The notes: generated by a model from the letters alone, not told the origin. A DNA stretch of 25,416 nt from Streptomyces sp. NRRL F-6492 (GCF_001280125.1 NZ_LGEG01000278.1:1-25416); one strand, 5' to 3'; positions 16,819 to 25,008 are shown, counted from the stretch's first letter. Translations and numbers: made by a program.

Positions 16819-16847
16819 AGCATCTCGACTGGAGGTGGGCATGTCAA
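16819..16847 (-). promoter_or_regulatory. Candidate promoter of the GH43 gene
   Basis: On the minus strand a perfect -35 TTGACA (16847-16842), a 17-bp spacer and a weak -10 GATGCT (16824-16819). Predicted start is near 16812. The -35 box lies inside an imperfect inverted repeat CATGT-TG-ACATG. Confidence 0.5.
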
Positions 16848-16914
16848 CATGGGAGCGCGCACGCCGTAGGGCAGGGCGAGAGGAATTGTTTGTTTCTTTT
16901 CGGTTCCTGGGTGA

Positions 16915-16943
16915 TTCCGGTGAGAACTGTTTCCTGTTAGGTT
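16915..16943 (+). promoter_or_regulatory. Candidate promoter of the GH2-AbfB gene
   Basis: TAGGTT (16938-16943) is a good Streptomyces -10 box, with TTCCGG (16915-16920) 17 bp upstream as a poor -35. It lies in the least GC-rich patch of this intergenic region. Confidence 0.4.
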
Positions 16944-17131
16944 CCTCCCCACCTCGTCCGCCGCCGAGGACCGGGGCGCTCCGCCCCGCGGATCCGTCCG
17001 GCTCCAGATCCCGCCGGACGGGCCCCCGTCCGAGCCGCTCGTCAACTCCGCACGGACTCCCGCACGCCGACCGGCCGGACGGCCCCGACGCGTGCCGGAA
17101 TCCGGGCGCCGTCCTGCCCAGGAGGAGCCCG

Positions 17132-19960
17132 ATGCGACGCGTCGTCGCCTGCCTGGCGGCCCTGCTGACGATGGCCGGAGGCCTGCTCTTCACCGGAACC
17201 ACCGCAGCCTCCGCCGCCGTCGTCCCCAAGACGCCGCCCCTGACCACCCCGTGGACCTCTCAGGTGTCCACCACCAACCCCCTGCCGGAGTACCCGCGTC
17301 CCCAGATGACGCGGCCCGACTGGCAGTCCCTGAACGGAGAGTGGGAGTTCCTCAACCCGCCCGCCGACAGCGCCGGCAACGTCGACCGCAACGCGGCCCC
17401 GCCGCTCGGCCAGACCCTGCCCGAACGCATCCTCGTCCCGTACCCGGTGGAGTCCGCGCTCTCCGGCATCATGCGCAACGACAACCGCGACCTGATGTTC
17501 TACAAGCGCTCCTTCACCGTCCCCCAGAACTGGTCGGGCCGCCGCGTACAACTCCACTTCGGCGCCGTCGACCACGAAGCCACCGTCTGGGTCAACGGCA
17601 CCCGCGTCACCGGCCACAAGGGCGGCTACGACCGCTTCGAGGTCGACATCACCCCGCAGCTGCGCGCCGGCTCCAACGAACTGGTCGTCCGCGTCTACGA
17701 CCCCACCGACGGACGCGGCGAGAAGCAGCCGGTCGGCAAGCAGGTGAACAACCCCGGCGGCATCTTCTACACGCCCACCTCCGGCATCTGGCAGACCGTC
17801 TGGCTGGAGCCCACCCCCGTCTCGTCGATCTACTCGGTCGACATCAGGCCCGACCTCGCCACCAACACCGCGCGGGTCAGGGTCTTCACCCGTGGCGACG
17901 TCGGCGGCCACACCGTCCGCGCCGAGGCCCTGAACGGCGCCCAGGTGGTCGGCACCGCCACCGGCGGCTTCACCGAGTTCTCCGTACCGGTGCCGAACGC
18001 CCGCCGCTGGTCCCCCGACGACCCCTTCCTGTACGACCTCAGGGTCACCCTCCTGGGCGCCTCGGGCGCCGGCGTCGACACCGTCACCAGCTACTTCGGC
18101 ATGCGCGAGATCGGCAAGAAGCTCGTCAACGGGGTCATGCGCCCCACCCTGAACGGCGAGTTCGTCTTCCAGATCGGCACCCTCGACCAGGGCTTCTGGC
18201 CCGACGGCCTCTACACCGCGCCCACCGACGCCGCCCTCGCCTCCGACCTGCAGAAGCACAAGGACCTGGGCTTCAACATGGTGCGCAAGCACATCAAGGT
18301 CGAGCCCGCCCGCTGGTACCACCACGCCGACCGGCTCGGACTCCTGGTGTGGCAGGACATCCCCTCCACGCCCGCCTTCGACGCCAACCGCACCCCGGCG
18401 CAGATCGCCCAGTTCGAGACCGAGGCCCGCGAGATCGTCGACGAGCACCGGTTCTCCCCGGCCGTCGTCGCCTACGTCCCGTTCAACGAGGGCTGGGGCG
18501 AGTGGAACCTCGACGACACCCGACGGGTCACCACCGACCTGGAGAACTACGACCCCGGCCGGCTGATGAACTCCCACAGCGGCTACAACTGCTGTGCCTC
18601 CAAGGGGGATCCGGGCAACGGCGACATCATGGACTGGCACGTCTACACCGGTCCCGACGCCCCCCGCCCCTCGGCCACCCGGATCTCCGTCCTCGGCGAG
18701 TTCGGCGGCATCGGACTGCGCACGCCCGGCCACGAGTACAGCCCCAACGGGCAGTTCTTCGCCTACGAGCAGGTCTCCAGCGCCGCCCAGCTCAACGACC
18801 GGTACACCGGCATGGTCCGCGACGTGCAGGCGCTCATGACCACCAAGGGCGTCTCCGCCCACGTCTACACCGAGATCACCGACGTCGAGGGCGAGTACAA
18901 CGGCCTGCTCACCTACGACCGGCGGATCCAGAAGGTCGACACCGCCGCCCTGCGCGCCGCCCACGGCTCGCTGATCGCCGCCTCCCGCAACCTCAACGCG
19001 ACACCGGGCCACACCCTCGGCCACGTGCGCTCCTTCCGGGTCACCACGCCCGGCTTCACCGACCGCTACCTGCGGCACGCCGGCTCCCTCGCCCGCACCG
19101 ACGCGCTGACCGGCGCCTCCGCCGACGGGGCCCGCCAGGACGCCTCCTTCCGCACCGTCGCCGGACTCGCCGACCCGCGCTGCCACTCCTTCGAGTCGGT
19201 GAACCTCCCCGGCCGCTACCTGCGCCACTCGGCCAACCGCGTGCGCGTCGACGCCGACACGGGCGGGTCGTTCGCGGCGGACGCCACCTGGTGCGCCCGC
19301 ACCGGGCTCGCGGCCGGCGGCACCTCGTACGAGTCGCTGAACTTCCCCGGCGCGTACCTGCGGCACTACGCCGACAACGTGTACCTGGCCCGCGGCGGCG
19401 GACCCAACCCCTGGGACTCGGCCTCCTCCTTCGCGGCGGACGCCACCTGGAACACGGGCGAGCCCGCGCTCTGGCGCAGCTCCGTCCTCCTCCCCACCGA
19501 CGTGCGGCGCTCGCTGCGCGTCACCACCTGGGGCCACACCGACCGCTACCTGCGCCACGCCGACAGCCTGGCCCGGACCGAGGTCGTCAACGGGGGCAGC
19601 GCGACCCTGCTGAAGCAGGACGCCACGTTCACCGTGCGGCGCGGCCTCGCCGACTCGTCCTGCTACTCGTTCGAGGCGGTGAACTACCCCGGCCGGTTCC
19701 TGCGGCACGCCGAGAGCCGGGTGCGCACCGCGCCCGACGACGGCTCCGCGCTCTTCCGGCAGGACGCCACCTTCTGCGCCCGGCCGGGCGTCGGCGGGAC
19801 CGGCGTCACCTTCGAGTCGCTGAACGTCCCCGGCGCGTACCTGCGCCACTTCGAGTCCGCGGTGTACATCGCCTCGGGCGCCGGGAGCGGCGGCTTCGAC
19901 CGGCCGCAGACGCTCACGGCCGACAGCGGCTGGACGCTCGAAGCGCCCTGGGCGCCCTGA
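17132..19960 (+). CDS. Secreted GH2 glycosidase with two C-terminal AbfB (CBM42-like) beta-trefoils
   Basis: 942 residues. Sec signal peptide (MRRVVACL, core, cleavage near ASA-AVV at about 29). A GH2 jelly-roll domain follows (about 50-230; WQSLNGEWEF, VQLHFGAVDHEATVWVNG), then an Ig-like domain and the TIM barrel (about 335-620). The acid/base is Glu453 in FNEGWGEWN and the nucleophile Glu523 in VLGEFGG. The C-terminus (about 630-942) holds six YLRH/FLRH motifs, three per domain, which is the signature of two arabinofuranose-binding AbfB trefoils. GH2 includes beta-galactosidases, glucuronidases and beta-galactofuranosidases; the furanose-binding modules favour a furanosidic substrate (inference). 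The start is fixed by AGGAGGAG at 17120-17127. It converges with a paralogous GH2 gene. Confidence 0.92.
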   Translation: MRRVVACLAALLTMAGGLLFTGTTAASAAVVPKTPPLTTPWTSQVSTTNPLPEYPRPQMTRPDWQSLNGEWEFLNPPADSAGNVDRNAAPPLGQTLPERILVPYPVESALSGIMRNDNRDLMFYKRSFTVPQNWSGRRVQLHFGAVDHEATVWVNGTRVTGHKGGYDRFEVDITPQLRAGSNELVVRVYDPTDGRGEKQPVGKQVNNPGGIFYTPTSGIWQTVWLEPTPVSSIYSVDIRPDLATNTARVRVFTRGDVGGHTVRAEALNGAQVVGTATGGFTEFSVPVPNARRWSPDDPFLYDLRVTLLGASGAGVDTVTSYFGMREIGKKLVNGVMRPTLNGEFVFQIGTLDQGFWPDGLYTAPTDAALASDLQKHKDLGFNMVRKHIKVEPARWYHHADRLGLLVWQDIPSTPAFDANRTPAQIAQFETEAREIVDEHRFSPAVVAYVPFNEGWGEWNLDDTRRVTTDLENYDPGRLMNSHSGYNCCASKGDPGNGDIMDWHVYTGPDAPRPSATRISVLGEFGGIGLRTPGHEYSPNGQFFAYEQVSSAAQLNDRYTGMVRDVQALMTTKGVSAHVYTEITDVEGEYNGLLTYDRRIQKVDTAALRAAHGSLIAASRNLNATPGHTLGHVRSFRVTTPGFTDRYLRHAGSLARTDALTGASADGARQDASFRTVAGLADPRCHSFESVNLPGRYLRHSANRVRVDADTGGSFAADATWCARTGLAAGGTSYESLNFPGAYLRHYADNVYLARGGGPNPWDSASSFAADATWNTGEPALWRSSVLLPTDVRRSLRVTTWGHTDRYLRHADSLARTEVVNGGSATLLKQDATFTVRRGLADSSCYSFEAVNYPGRFLRHAESRVRTAPDDGSALFRQDATFCARPGVGGTGVTFESLNVPGAYLRHFESAVYIASGAGSGGFDRPQTLTADSGWTLEAPWAP

Positions 19961-19968
19961 CGGACACC

Positions 19969-20008
19969 GGCGGGTCCTTCCGGGCGCTGCCGCCCGGAAG
20001 GACCCGCC
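19969..20008. terminator. Bidirectional terminator between the two GH2 genes
   Basis: A perfect 18-bp stem (19969-19986 with 19991-20008) and a CTGC loop, between two converging stop codons. Plus-strand sequence continues with TTCCCCC. Confidence 0.9.
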
Positions 20009-20022
20009 TTCCCCCGTGCCGG

Positions 20023-23000
20023 CTAAGGCTTCTCGGCCGTGTGCAGCGCGCTCACCTCCCCGGAGGAGAGCGCCTTGTCGAAGACCCGCACCTGGTCGAC
20101 CGAGCCGTTCCAGAAGTCGACGTTCCCACCGCCCCACCGGGCCCGCCCGACCGCGAGCGGTCCGGTGCTCACGTCCGCCGGGCCGGGCGTCGCCGTCGCC
20201 GCGAGGACGCCGTCCACGTACAGCCGGATCTCGTTCCTCGCGGTGTCCCGCACGCCCACCAGGTGGTACCAGCGGCCGAGTTCGGGCGTCGTCGCGTACC
20301 GGGCGCGGTTGCCGCCCGGGGTGCTGAAGGCGAAGGCGCCCTGTCCGTACTGGAGGTAGAAGGGGTTCTCCCGGCGCCGTCCGTCCTGGCTGACCACGGT
20401 CGCGTAGTTGCCCGGCAGCGCGTCGAGCGTGGCCCACGCGGACACGGTGTAGCTCGCGGTGGTGTCGACGACCGGCCCGTCGGTCTGGGCGAAGCCGCCC
20501 TTCCCGTCGAACTTCAGCGCGCCGCCGCCGGCGCCCGGGGCCCACGTCGCGCCCGCGCCGAGGGTCAGCGGCCGGTTCTGGGGCCCGGAGTCCCGCGCGG
20601 TCGTGCCCGTGCCCTCGTCCAGGGACCAGGAGGCACCGCCCTTGAGGGGCGCGCGCTGCCCGGCGGCCGCGCCCGCCGCGATCACCTCGCGGTTGATCGC
20701 GCGGACCCGCACCGGGTCGACCTTGATCTCCCGGCGGTCGTACGTGTAGAGGCCGTTGAGCTCGTTCTCCAGGTCGGAGATCTGGGTGTAGACGGAGCCG
20801 GACAGCTCGGCGCCGGCGGCCTCCAGGTAGAACTTCTCGGTGTTCTCGACGTACGTGCGGGTCAGCGCCTCCTTGTCGGCGACGCCGCTGTAGATCACGG
20901 TCGGGGCGCCGGGCCACATGTGGCCGGGGGTGCGCAGGGTGAAGCCGCCGTGCTCGCCGTCCATCGCGGCCCGGTGGTCCGGGTAGGGGGCGTCGGTGTT
21001 GTTGTAGTCGTGGTGGTCGAGGATGTCGCCCTTGCCGGAATCGCCCTTGGAGTTGCAGCAGTTGACCCCGCTGTGGGCGTTGACGACCCGGGACGGGTCG
21101 GCCGCCTTCACGGCCTCGGCGATCCGGCCGGTCTCCTCCCGGTTCCACTCGCCCCAGCCCTCGTTGAAGACGATCCAGCCGATGACGGACGGGGAGTCGT
21201 GGTGCTGGCGCATCATCTCGCGGCCCTGGTCGACGAAGGCCTTGCGGCCGGTGTCGTCGGTGAGGTCGCCGGAGACGAAGTCCTGCCAGACGAGCAGTCC
21301 GAGCCGGTCGGCGTGGTAGAACCAGCGCGGCGACTCCACCTTGATGTGCTTGCGCACGGCGTTGAAGCCGAGCTTCTTGTGGGCCTCCAGGTCGAAGGCG
21401 AGCGCCTTGTCGCTGGGCGGGGTGTGGAGGCCGTCCGGCCAGAAGCCCTGGTCGAGGGTGGCGAGGGAGAAGACCGGCTTGCCGTTGAGCACCAGCTTCG
21501 GGAAGCCGCCGACCTTCTCGATCGCGATCTTCCGCATGCCGAAGTAGCTGTCGATCCGGTCGGTGGACCTGCCGTCGGTCAGCCGCACTTCGAGGTCGTA
21601 GAGGTACGGGTCGTCCGGGCTCCACAGGTGCTGGTCCGCCACCGGCAGGCGCAGCTCCTCGCCGGCGGCGCCGGTGATCCGGCCGACGACCCGGCCCCGG
21701 GCGTCCCGGGCCACGGCCTCCACGCGGGCGCCGGCCGAGGCGCGGGCCGACTCGACCTTCACGGCCAGGGTCCCGGTGTCGATGTCCGGGGTCGTGACGA
21801 CGTCGTCGATGGACACGGGGGCGACGGGTTCCATCCACACCGTCTGCCAGATGCCCGAGGACTGGGTGTAGAAGATGCCGCCGGGGCGGGTGGACTGCTT
21901 GCCGGTCGGCTGGTTCGGGCCGCCGGTGTCGGTGACCGCGACGACGATCTCCTGCGGCCCCTTCGGGTCGAGGGCGTCGGTGACGTCGGCGCTGAAGGCG
22001 GTGTAGCCGCCGGTGTGCTCGGCGACCCGCTTGCCGTTGACCCAGACGCGGGCCCGGTAGTCGACGGCGCCGAAGTGGAGCACCAGCCGGTCGCCCTTGC
22101 CGGCCCTGCCGACCTTCCAGCCCTTCGGCACGTCCACGAGGCGCCGGTAGACCATGTGGTCCTCGTGCCGCTCGATCCCGGAGAGCTGCGACTCGACCGG
22201 GAACGGGACGGTGATCCTCTCGTCGAGGTCCTTCCCGAAGACCGGCGTCTCCCCGGCCCCCGCGCCGGCGAACTGCCAGGGGCCGTTGAGGTTCTTCCAC
22301 TTGCTCCGCACCTGCTGCGGGCGCGGGTACTCCGGCAGCGGGTTCTTCTCGTCCAGCCTGTCGCCCCACTCGGTGGTGAGCCGGTGGGTGGAGGCGTTGG
22401 ACGCCGAGCGCAGGATCCGGGGCACGGTCTCGTCCCCGTTCCTCAGGCCGCCGAGGCCGTCGTAGTCGACCCGTACGCGCTGGCCCTTCTGGATCGGCTC
22501 CGCGAGGTCGACGAGGACGCTGTTCCGGTCGCCCGGGGCGACGCGGACCTTCCTGATCGGCATCGGGGTGGTGTCGGCCTCGACGGTGAGGTGCTCGGCC
22601 GCCTTCTCCAGGCCGCCGACCCGGTGGTCGAACCGCAGCCGCAGTTGGCGCCCGTTCGCCGGGACGGTCGGCTCCACCGGGTAGACCTCGAAGTCGTCGG
22701 GCGGGGTGAACGCGGACTCCGGCACGAGCTGCCTGGCCGTCGTGGGCGTCGACCAGCGCAGGAACATGTTCGCGCCGCCGACGTCCTGGAACATCTCCAG
22801 ACGGAAGTCGTGCTTCTCGCCGGCCTCGAGGTGGACGGGCGCGCTGGTCTGCTCCCGGTCCCAGTCGGGCACCCAGTGGTCGATGACCGGCGCGCCGTCG
22901 ACGAACAGCCGGAAGCCGTTGTCCCCGATGCCGTGGAAGGTGTAGTCGCCGGTGACCGGGGCCTCGATCCGGCCGGTCCAGCGGGCGGTGGTGTGCTCGG

Positions 23001-23316
23001 ACCGGCCGGTGAGCGACTGGAACGTGCCGGTCAGGCCGGAGAAGTCGATCTGCGGGTCGAGGGACGTGCCGCCGAGCTCGGCGAAGTCCCGGGCGCCGGG
23101 CGCCGACATGCTGAAGTACTCGCCCTTCAGGCCGTGCACTTCGACGGCGGCGTCCCGGGCGGCGCCCTGGGCGGGGGAGGCGGCGGACGCGGGGGAGGGC
23201 CCGGCCGGCCGCGCGGCCGAGGCGGTGGCGAGCGGGACGCCCGCGGACAGCACCAGGGCCGCCGCGGTGAGCAGCGCCCACGTTCCGGTTCGGGATCGGG
23301 TGTTTCGTCGTGTCAT
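20023..23316 (-). CDS. Secreted multidomain GH2 glycosidase with PA14 and LamG-like modules
   Basis: 1097 residues. The signal peptide (MTRRNTRSRTGTW, hydrophobic core, cleavage near ATASA) is followed by a PA14 domain (about 60-200; GLKGEYFSMS, TARWTGRIEAPVTGDYTFHGIGDNGFRLFVDG). An Ig/SWI-like domain (about 210-310) leads into GH2 jelly-roll, Ig and TIM-barrel domains (about 330-900), and the C-terminus is a LamG/concanavalin-like module (about 920-1097; YTVSAWATLDA, WYHLVGVRD, LYVDG). Acid/base is Glu719 in FNEGWGEWN and nucleophile Glu788 in DGEHGGF. The catalytic core is closely related to that of the converging GH2 gene (shared LDQGFWPDGL, VRKHIKVE, NCC-SKGD), but the carbohydrate-binding modules differ. 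The start ATG 23316 has GAGG at 23329-23326. A LacI-type palindrome lies about 200 bp upstream. Confidence 0.92.
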   Translation of the reverse strand: MTRRNTRSRTGTWALLTAAALVLSAGVPLATASAARPAGPSPASAASPAQGAARDAAVEVHGLKGEYFSMSAPGARDFAELGGTSLDPQIDFSGLTGTFQSLTGRSEHTTARWTGRIEAPVTGDYTFHGIGDNGFRLFVDGAPVIDHWVPDWDREQTSAPVHLEAGEKHDFRLEMFQDVGGANMFLRWSTPTTARQLVPESAFTPPDDFEVYPVEPTVPANGRQLRLRFDHRVGGLEKAAEHLTVEADTTPMPIRKVRVAPGDRNSVLVDLAEPIQKGQRVRVDYDGLGGLRNGDETVPRILRSASNASTHRLTTEWGDRLDEKNPLPEYPRPQQVRSKWKNLNGPWQFAGAGAGETPVFGKDLDERITVPFPVESQLSGIERHEDHMVYRRLVDVPKGWKVGRAGKGDRLVLHFGAVDYRARVWVNGKRVAEHTGGYTAFSADVTDALDPKGPQEIVVAVTDTGGPNQPTGKQSTRPGGIFYTQSSGIWQTVWMEPVAPVSIDDVVTTPDIDTGTLAVKVESARASAGARVEAVARDARGRVVGRITGAAGEELRLPVADQHLWSPDDPYLYDLEVRLTDGRSTDRIDSYFGMRKIAIEKVGGFPKLVLNGKPVFSLATLDQGFWPDGLHTPPSDKALAFDLEAHKKLGFNAVRKHIKVESPRWFYHADRLGLLVWQDFVSGDLTDDTGRKAFVDQGREMMRQHHDSPSVIGWIVFNEGWGEWNREETGRIAEAVKAADPSRVVNAHSGVNCCNSKGDSGKGDILDHHDYNNTDAPYPDHRAAMDGEHGGFTLRTPGHMWPGAPTVIYSGVADKEALTRTYVENTEKFYLEAAGAELSGSVYTQISDLENELNGLYTYDRREIKVDPVRVRAINREVIAAGAAAGQRAPLKGGASWSLDEGTGTTARDSGPQNRPLTLGAGATWAPGAGGGALKFDGKGGFAQTDGPVVDTTASYTVSAWATLDALPGNYATVVSQDGRRRENPFYLQYGQGAFAFSTPGGNRARYATTPELGRWYHLVGVRDTARNEIRLYVDGVLAATATPGPADVSTGPLAVGRARWGGGNVDFWNGSVDQVRVFDKALSSGEVSALHTAEKP

Positions 23317-23520
23317 CGAATCTTTCCTCGTGGAGAGGGGAATCGGAGCCGGACCCGGGGAGGCGTGACGCCGGCGGCACTCCGGTGGGGCCGCGTGTCC
23401 GCCTCGGGGGCACGGGTGGTCCGGCGGTCGCCGCGCGGTCGCGTCGGCAGGCCGGGGACGACGGCGTACGGCCCGTCCGCGCACCGGCACGGGAGGCGCC
23501 GGCGGCGGGGACGACCGTCA

Positions 23521-23534
23521 TTCCAACGTTGGAA
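23521..23534. promoter_or_regulatory. LacI-type operator for the large GH2 gene
   Basis: TTCCAACGTTGGAA is a perfect 14-bp palindrome with the AACGTT core typical of LacI-family sites. It lies about 205 bp upstream of the GH2 start codon. Confidence 0.65.
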
Positions 23535-23676
23535 AATCGTGTGCAGCGGAATGACAGCACGCGGTTCGGAGGCTGTCCAGACCTCCTGCGGGGACGGTGG
23601 CGACGGTCCGTCACCCCGTGGGCGGTTACGGCCGCTTCGCGCCGGAGACGCATTCCGGAAACGTCGCCCCGGCCTC

Positions 23677-23706
23677 TTGCCGCGTCCGCCGGGGCGCGGT
23701 TATAAC
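23677..23706 (+). promoter_or_regulatory. Promoter of the sugar-binding protein gene
   Basis: TTGCCG (23677-23682), an 18-bp spacer and TATAAC (23701-23706) form the best sigma-70-like promoter in the window. Predicted start is near 23713, giving a leader of about 190 nt. The -10 box lies inside a LacI-type palindrome. Confidence 0.6.
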
Positions 23707-23713
23707 GTTGTAA
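23700..23713. promoter_or_regulatory. LacI-type operator over the binding-protein promoter
   Basis: TTATAACGTTGTAA is a 14-bp near-palindrome (one mismatch pair) with an AACGTT core. It covers the -10 box and the predicted transcription start, so repressor binding would exclude RNA polymerase. Confidence 0.65.
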
Positions 23714-23771
23714 AGCCGGGGCCGCCGACCAGTCGAACGGTTGCTCCGCGCCTTGGCCCCTCCAGTTCAGG

Positions 23772-23795
23772 GCCTCGATCCGAGGGGATCGAGGC
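23772..23795 (+). other. Hairpin in the leader of the binding-protein mRNA
   Basis: GCCTCGATCC (23772-23781), loop GAGG, and its exact complement at 23786-23795 give a perfect 10-bp stem, about 60 nt into the predicted leader. No U-tract follows, so it is more likely an mRNA-stability or pausing element than an attenuator. Confidence 0.45.
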
Positions 23796-23904
23796 TGCGC
23801 ACCGAAGGTCTGCCGGCCCATCGCGGCAGATCGGCTCCTCTTCCCGCCCCGCGCGACCGCACGCCACTCGGCGGTGCTGTCCCCCGCCAAGGAGTGTCCT
23901 CCCG

Positions 23905-25008
23905 ATGACCCTTTCGCCGACCCTTCCGAAGAGAACCCGCACGCTCTCCGTCGCCTGCGCCGTCGTCGCCTCCGCCGCGCTCGCCCTCTCCGGCTGCGCC
24001 AAGTCGGAGACCGCGGACGACGCGGGCGGCGACAGCGGCCAGGGCGCCCAGACGGTCCGGACGCCGACCGCGTCCGCCGCCGCCGGAGAGGGCTGCGCCC
24101 TCACCTCCTACGGCGCTCCGAAGCTCGACCTCAAGAACGCGATCGTCGGCTTCTCCCAGTCGGAGAAGGAGGCCAACCCCTTCCGCATCGCCGAGACGCA
24201 GTCCATCAAGGACGAGGCCGCCAAGGTCGGCGTCAAGAAGCTCCTCACCACGAACGCGCAGTCCCAGCTGTCCAAGCAGATCAGCGACATCCAGGACATG
24301 CTCGCCCAGGGCGCCCAGTTCCTCATCGTGGCCCCGCTCAACTCCGACGGCCTGGAGCCCGCCCTCCAGGCCGCCGCCGCCAAGAAGGTCCCCGTCCTCA
24401 CCATCGACCGCAAGATCAACGCCACGGCCTGCAAGGACTATCTTGCCTTCCTCGGCTCGGACTTCGTCGAGCAGGGCAAGCGGGCCGCCGACGCGATGGC
24501 CAAGGCGACCGGCGGCAGGGGCAAGGTCGCGATCCTGCTCGGCTCCTCCGGCAACAGCGTCACCACCGACCGCACCAAGGGCTTCGTCGACCAGGTGAAG
24601 GCCACGGCCCCCGGCCTGGAGATCGTCGCCCAGCAGACCGGCGAGTTCGCCCGCGACAAGGGCCAGCAGGTCATGGAGCAGCTGATCCAGTCGAAGCCCG
24701 ACATCACGGCGGTCTACGCCGAGAACGACGAGATGGCCCTCGGCGCCGTCACCGCCCTCAAGGCGGCGGGCAAGACCCCGGGCAAGGACGTCAAGATCGT
24801 GTCCATCGACGGCACCCGCAACGCCGTCCAGGCCCTGGCCAACGGCGAGTTGAACGCCGTCATCGAGTCCAACCCGCGCTTCGGCCCGCTGGCCTTCGCC
24901 ACCGCGCAGAAGTTCTACGCCGGCGAGGGCATCCCCGAGGACGTCATCATCTCGGACCGCTCCTACGACCCGGCCAACGCCAAGAAATCCCTCGGCGGAG
25001 CGTACTGA
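23905..25008 (+). CDS. ABC-transporter sugar-binding lipoprotein, YtfQ-like (galactofuranose/arabinose type)
   Basis: 367 residues. The signal sequence ends in a lipobox LALSGC, so Cys31 is the lipidation site and the protein is tethered outside the membrane. The rest is a type 1 periplasmic-binding fold (IVGFSQSEKEANPFRIAET, then FLIVAPLNSDGLEPALQAA, PVLTIDRKIN, VTTDRTKGF, RDKGQQVMEQLI, VYAENDEMALGAVTAL, KIVSIDGT). This follows E. coli YtfQ segment by segment, including the Phe-Arg pair where YtfQ has Trp-Arg, and the ligand-contacting Arg residues after the second strand. The ligand is therefore probably a furanose aldose. The start ATG 23905 has AAGGAG at 23889-23894. Its ATPase and permease genes are not in the window and would be expected beyond the right edge. 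Confidence 0.9.
   Translation: MTLSPTLPKRTRTLSVACAVVASAALALSGCAKSETADDAGGDSGQGAQTVRTPTASAAAGEGCALTSYGAPKLDLKNAIVGFSQSEKEANPFRIAETQSIKDEAAKVGVKKLLTTNAQSQLSKQISDIQDMLAQGAQFLIVAPLNSDGLEPALQAAAAKKVPVLTIDRKINATACKDYLAFLGSDFVEQGKRAADAMAKATGGRGKVAILLGSSGNSVTTDRTKGFVDQVKATAPGLEIVAQQTGEFARDKGQQVMEQLIQSKPDITAVYAENDEMALGAVTALKAAGKTPGKDVKIVSIDGTRNAVQALANGELNAVIESNPRFGPLAFATAQKFYAGEGIPEDVIISDRSYDPANAKKSLGGAY

Larger units (their letters stand above)
16762..17131. promoter_or_regulatory. Divergent control region of the GH43 and GH2 genes
   Basis: A 370-bp gene-free region. It contains a minus-strand promoter candidate and operator for GH43, and an AT-rich patch (about 16880-16945) with a plus-strand promoter candidate for GH2. 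The GH2 leader would be about 180 nt. Confidence 0.6.
23317..23904. promoter_or_regulatory. Divergent control region of the large GH2 and sugar-binding protein genes
   Basis: A 588-bp gene-free region. It contains two different LacI-type palindromes (23521-23534 and 23700-23713), a good plus-strand promoter at 23677-23706, and a hairpin in the plus-strand leader (23772-23795). No convincing minus-strand promoter for GH2 was identified. Open frames that cross it are shadows without homology. Confidence 0.65.

Noticed and set aside
17042..23890. A 2282-residue open frame on the minus strand, and a 2638-residue one on the plus strand (17092-25008)
   Set aside because: Both are mostly Arg/Pro/Gly low-complexity shadows of the GH2 genes, produced by extreme GC content. 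The real genes explain the region; only the last 367 codons of the plus-strand frame are genuine (binding protein).
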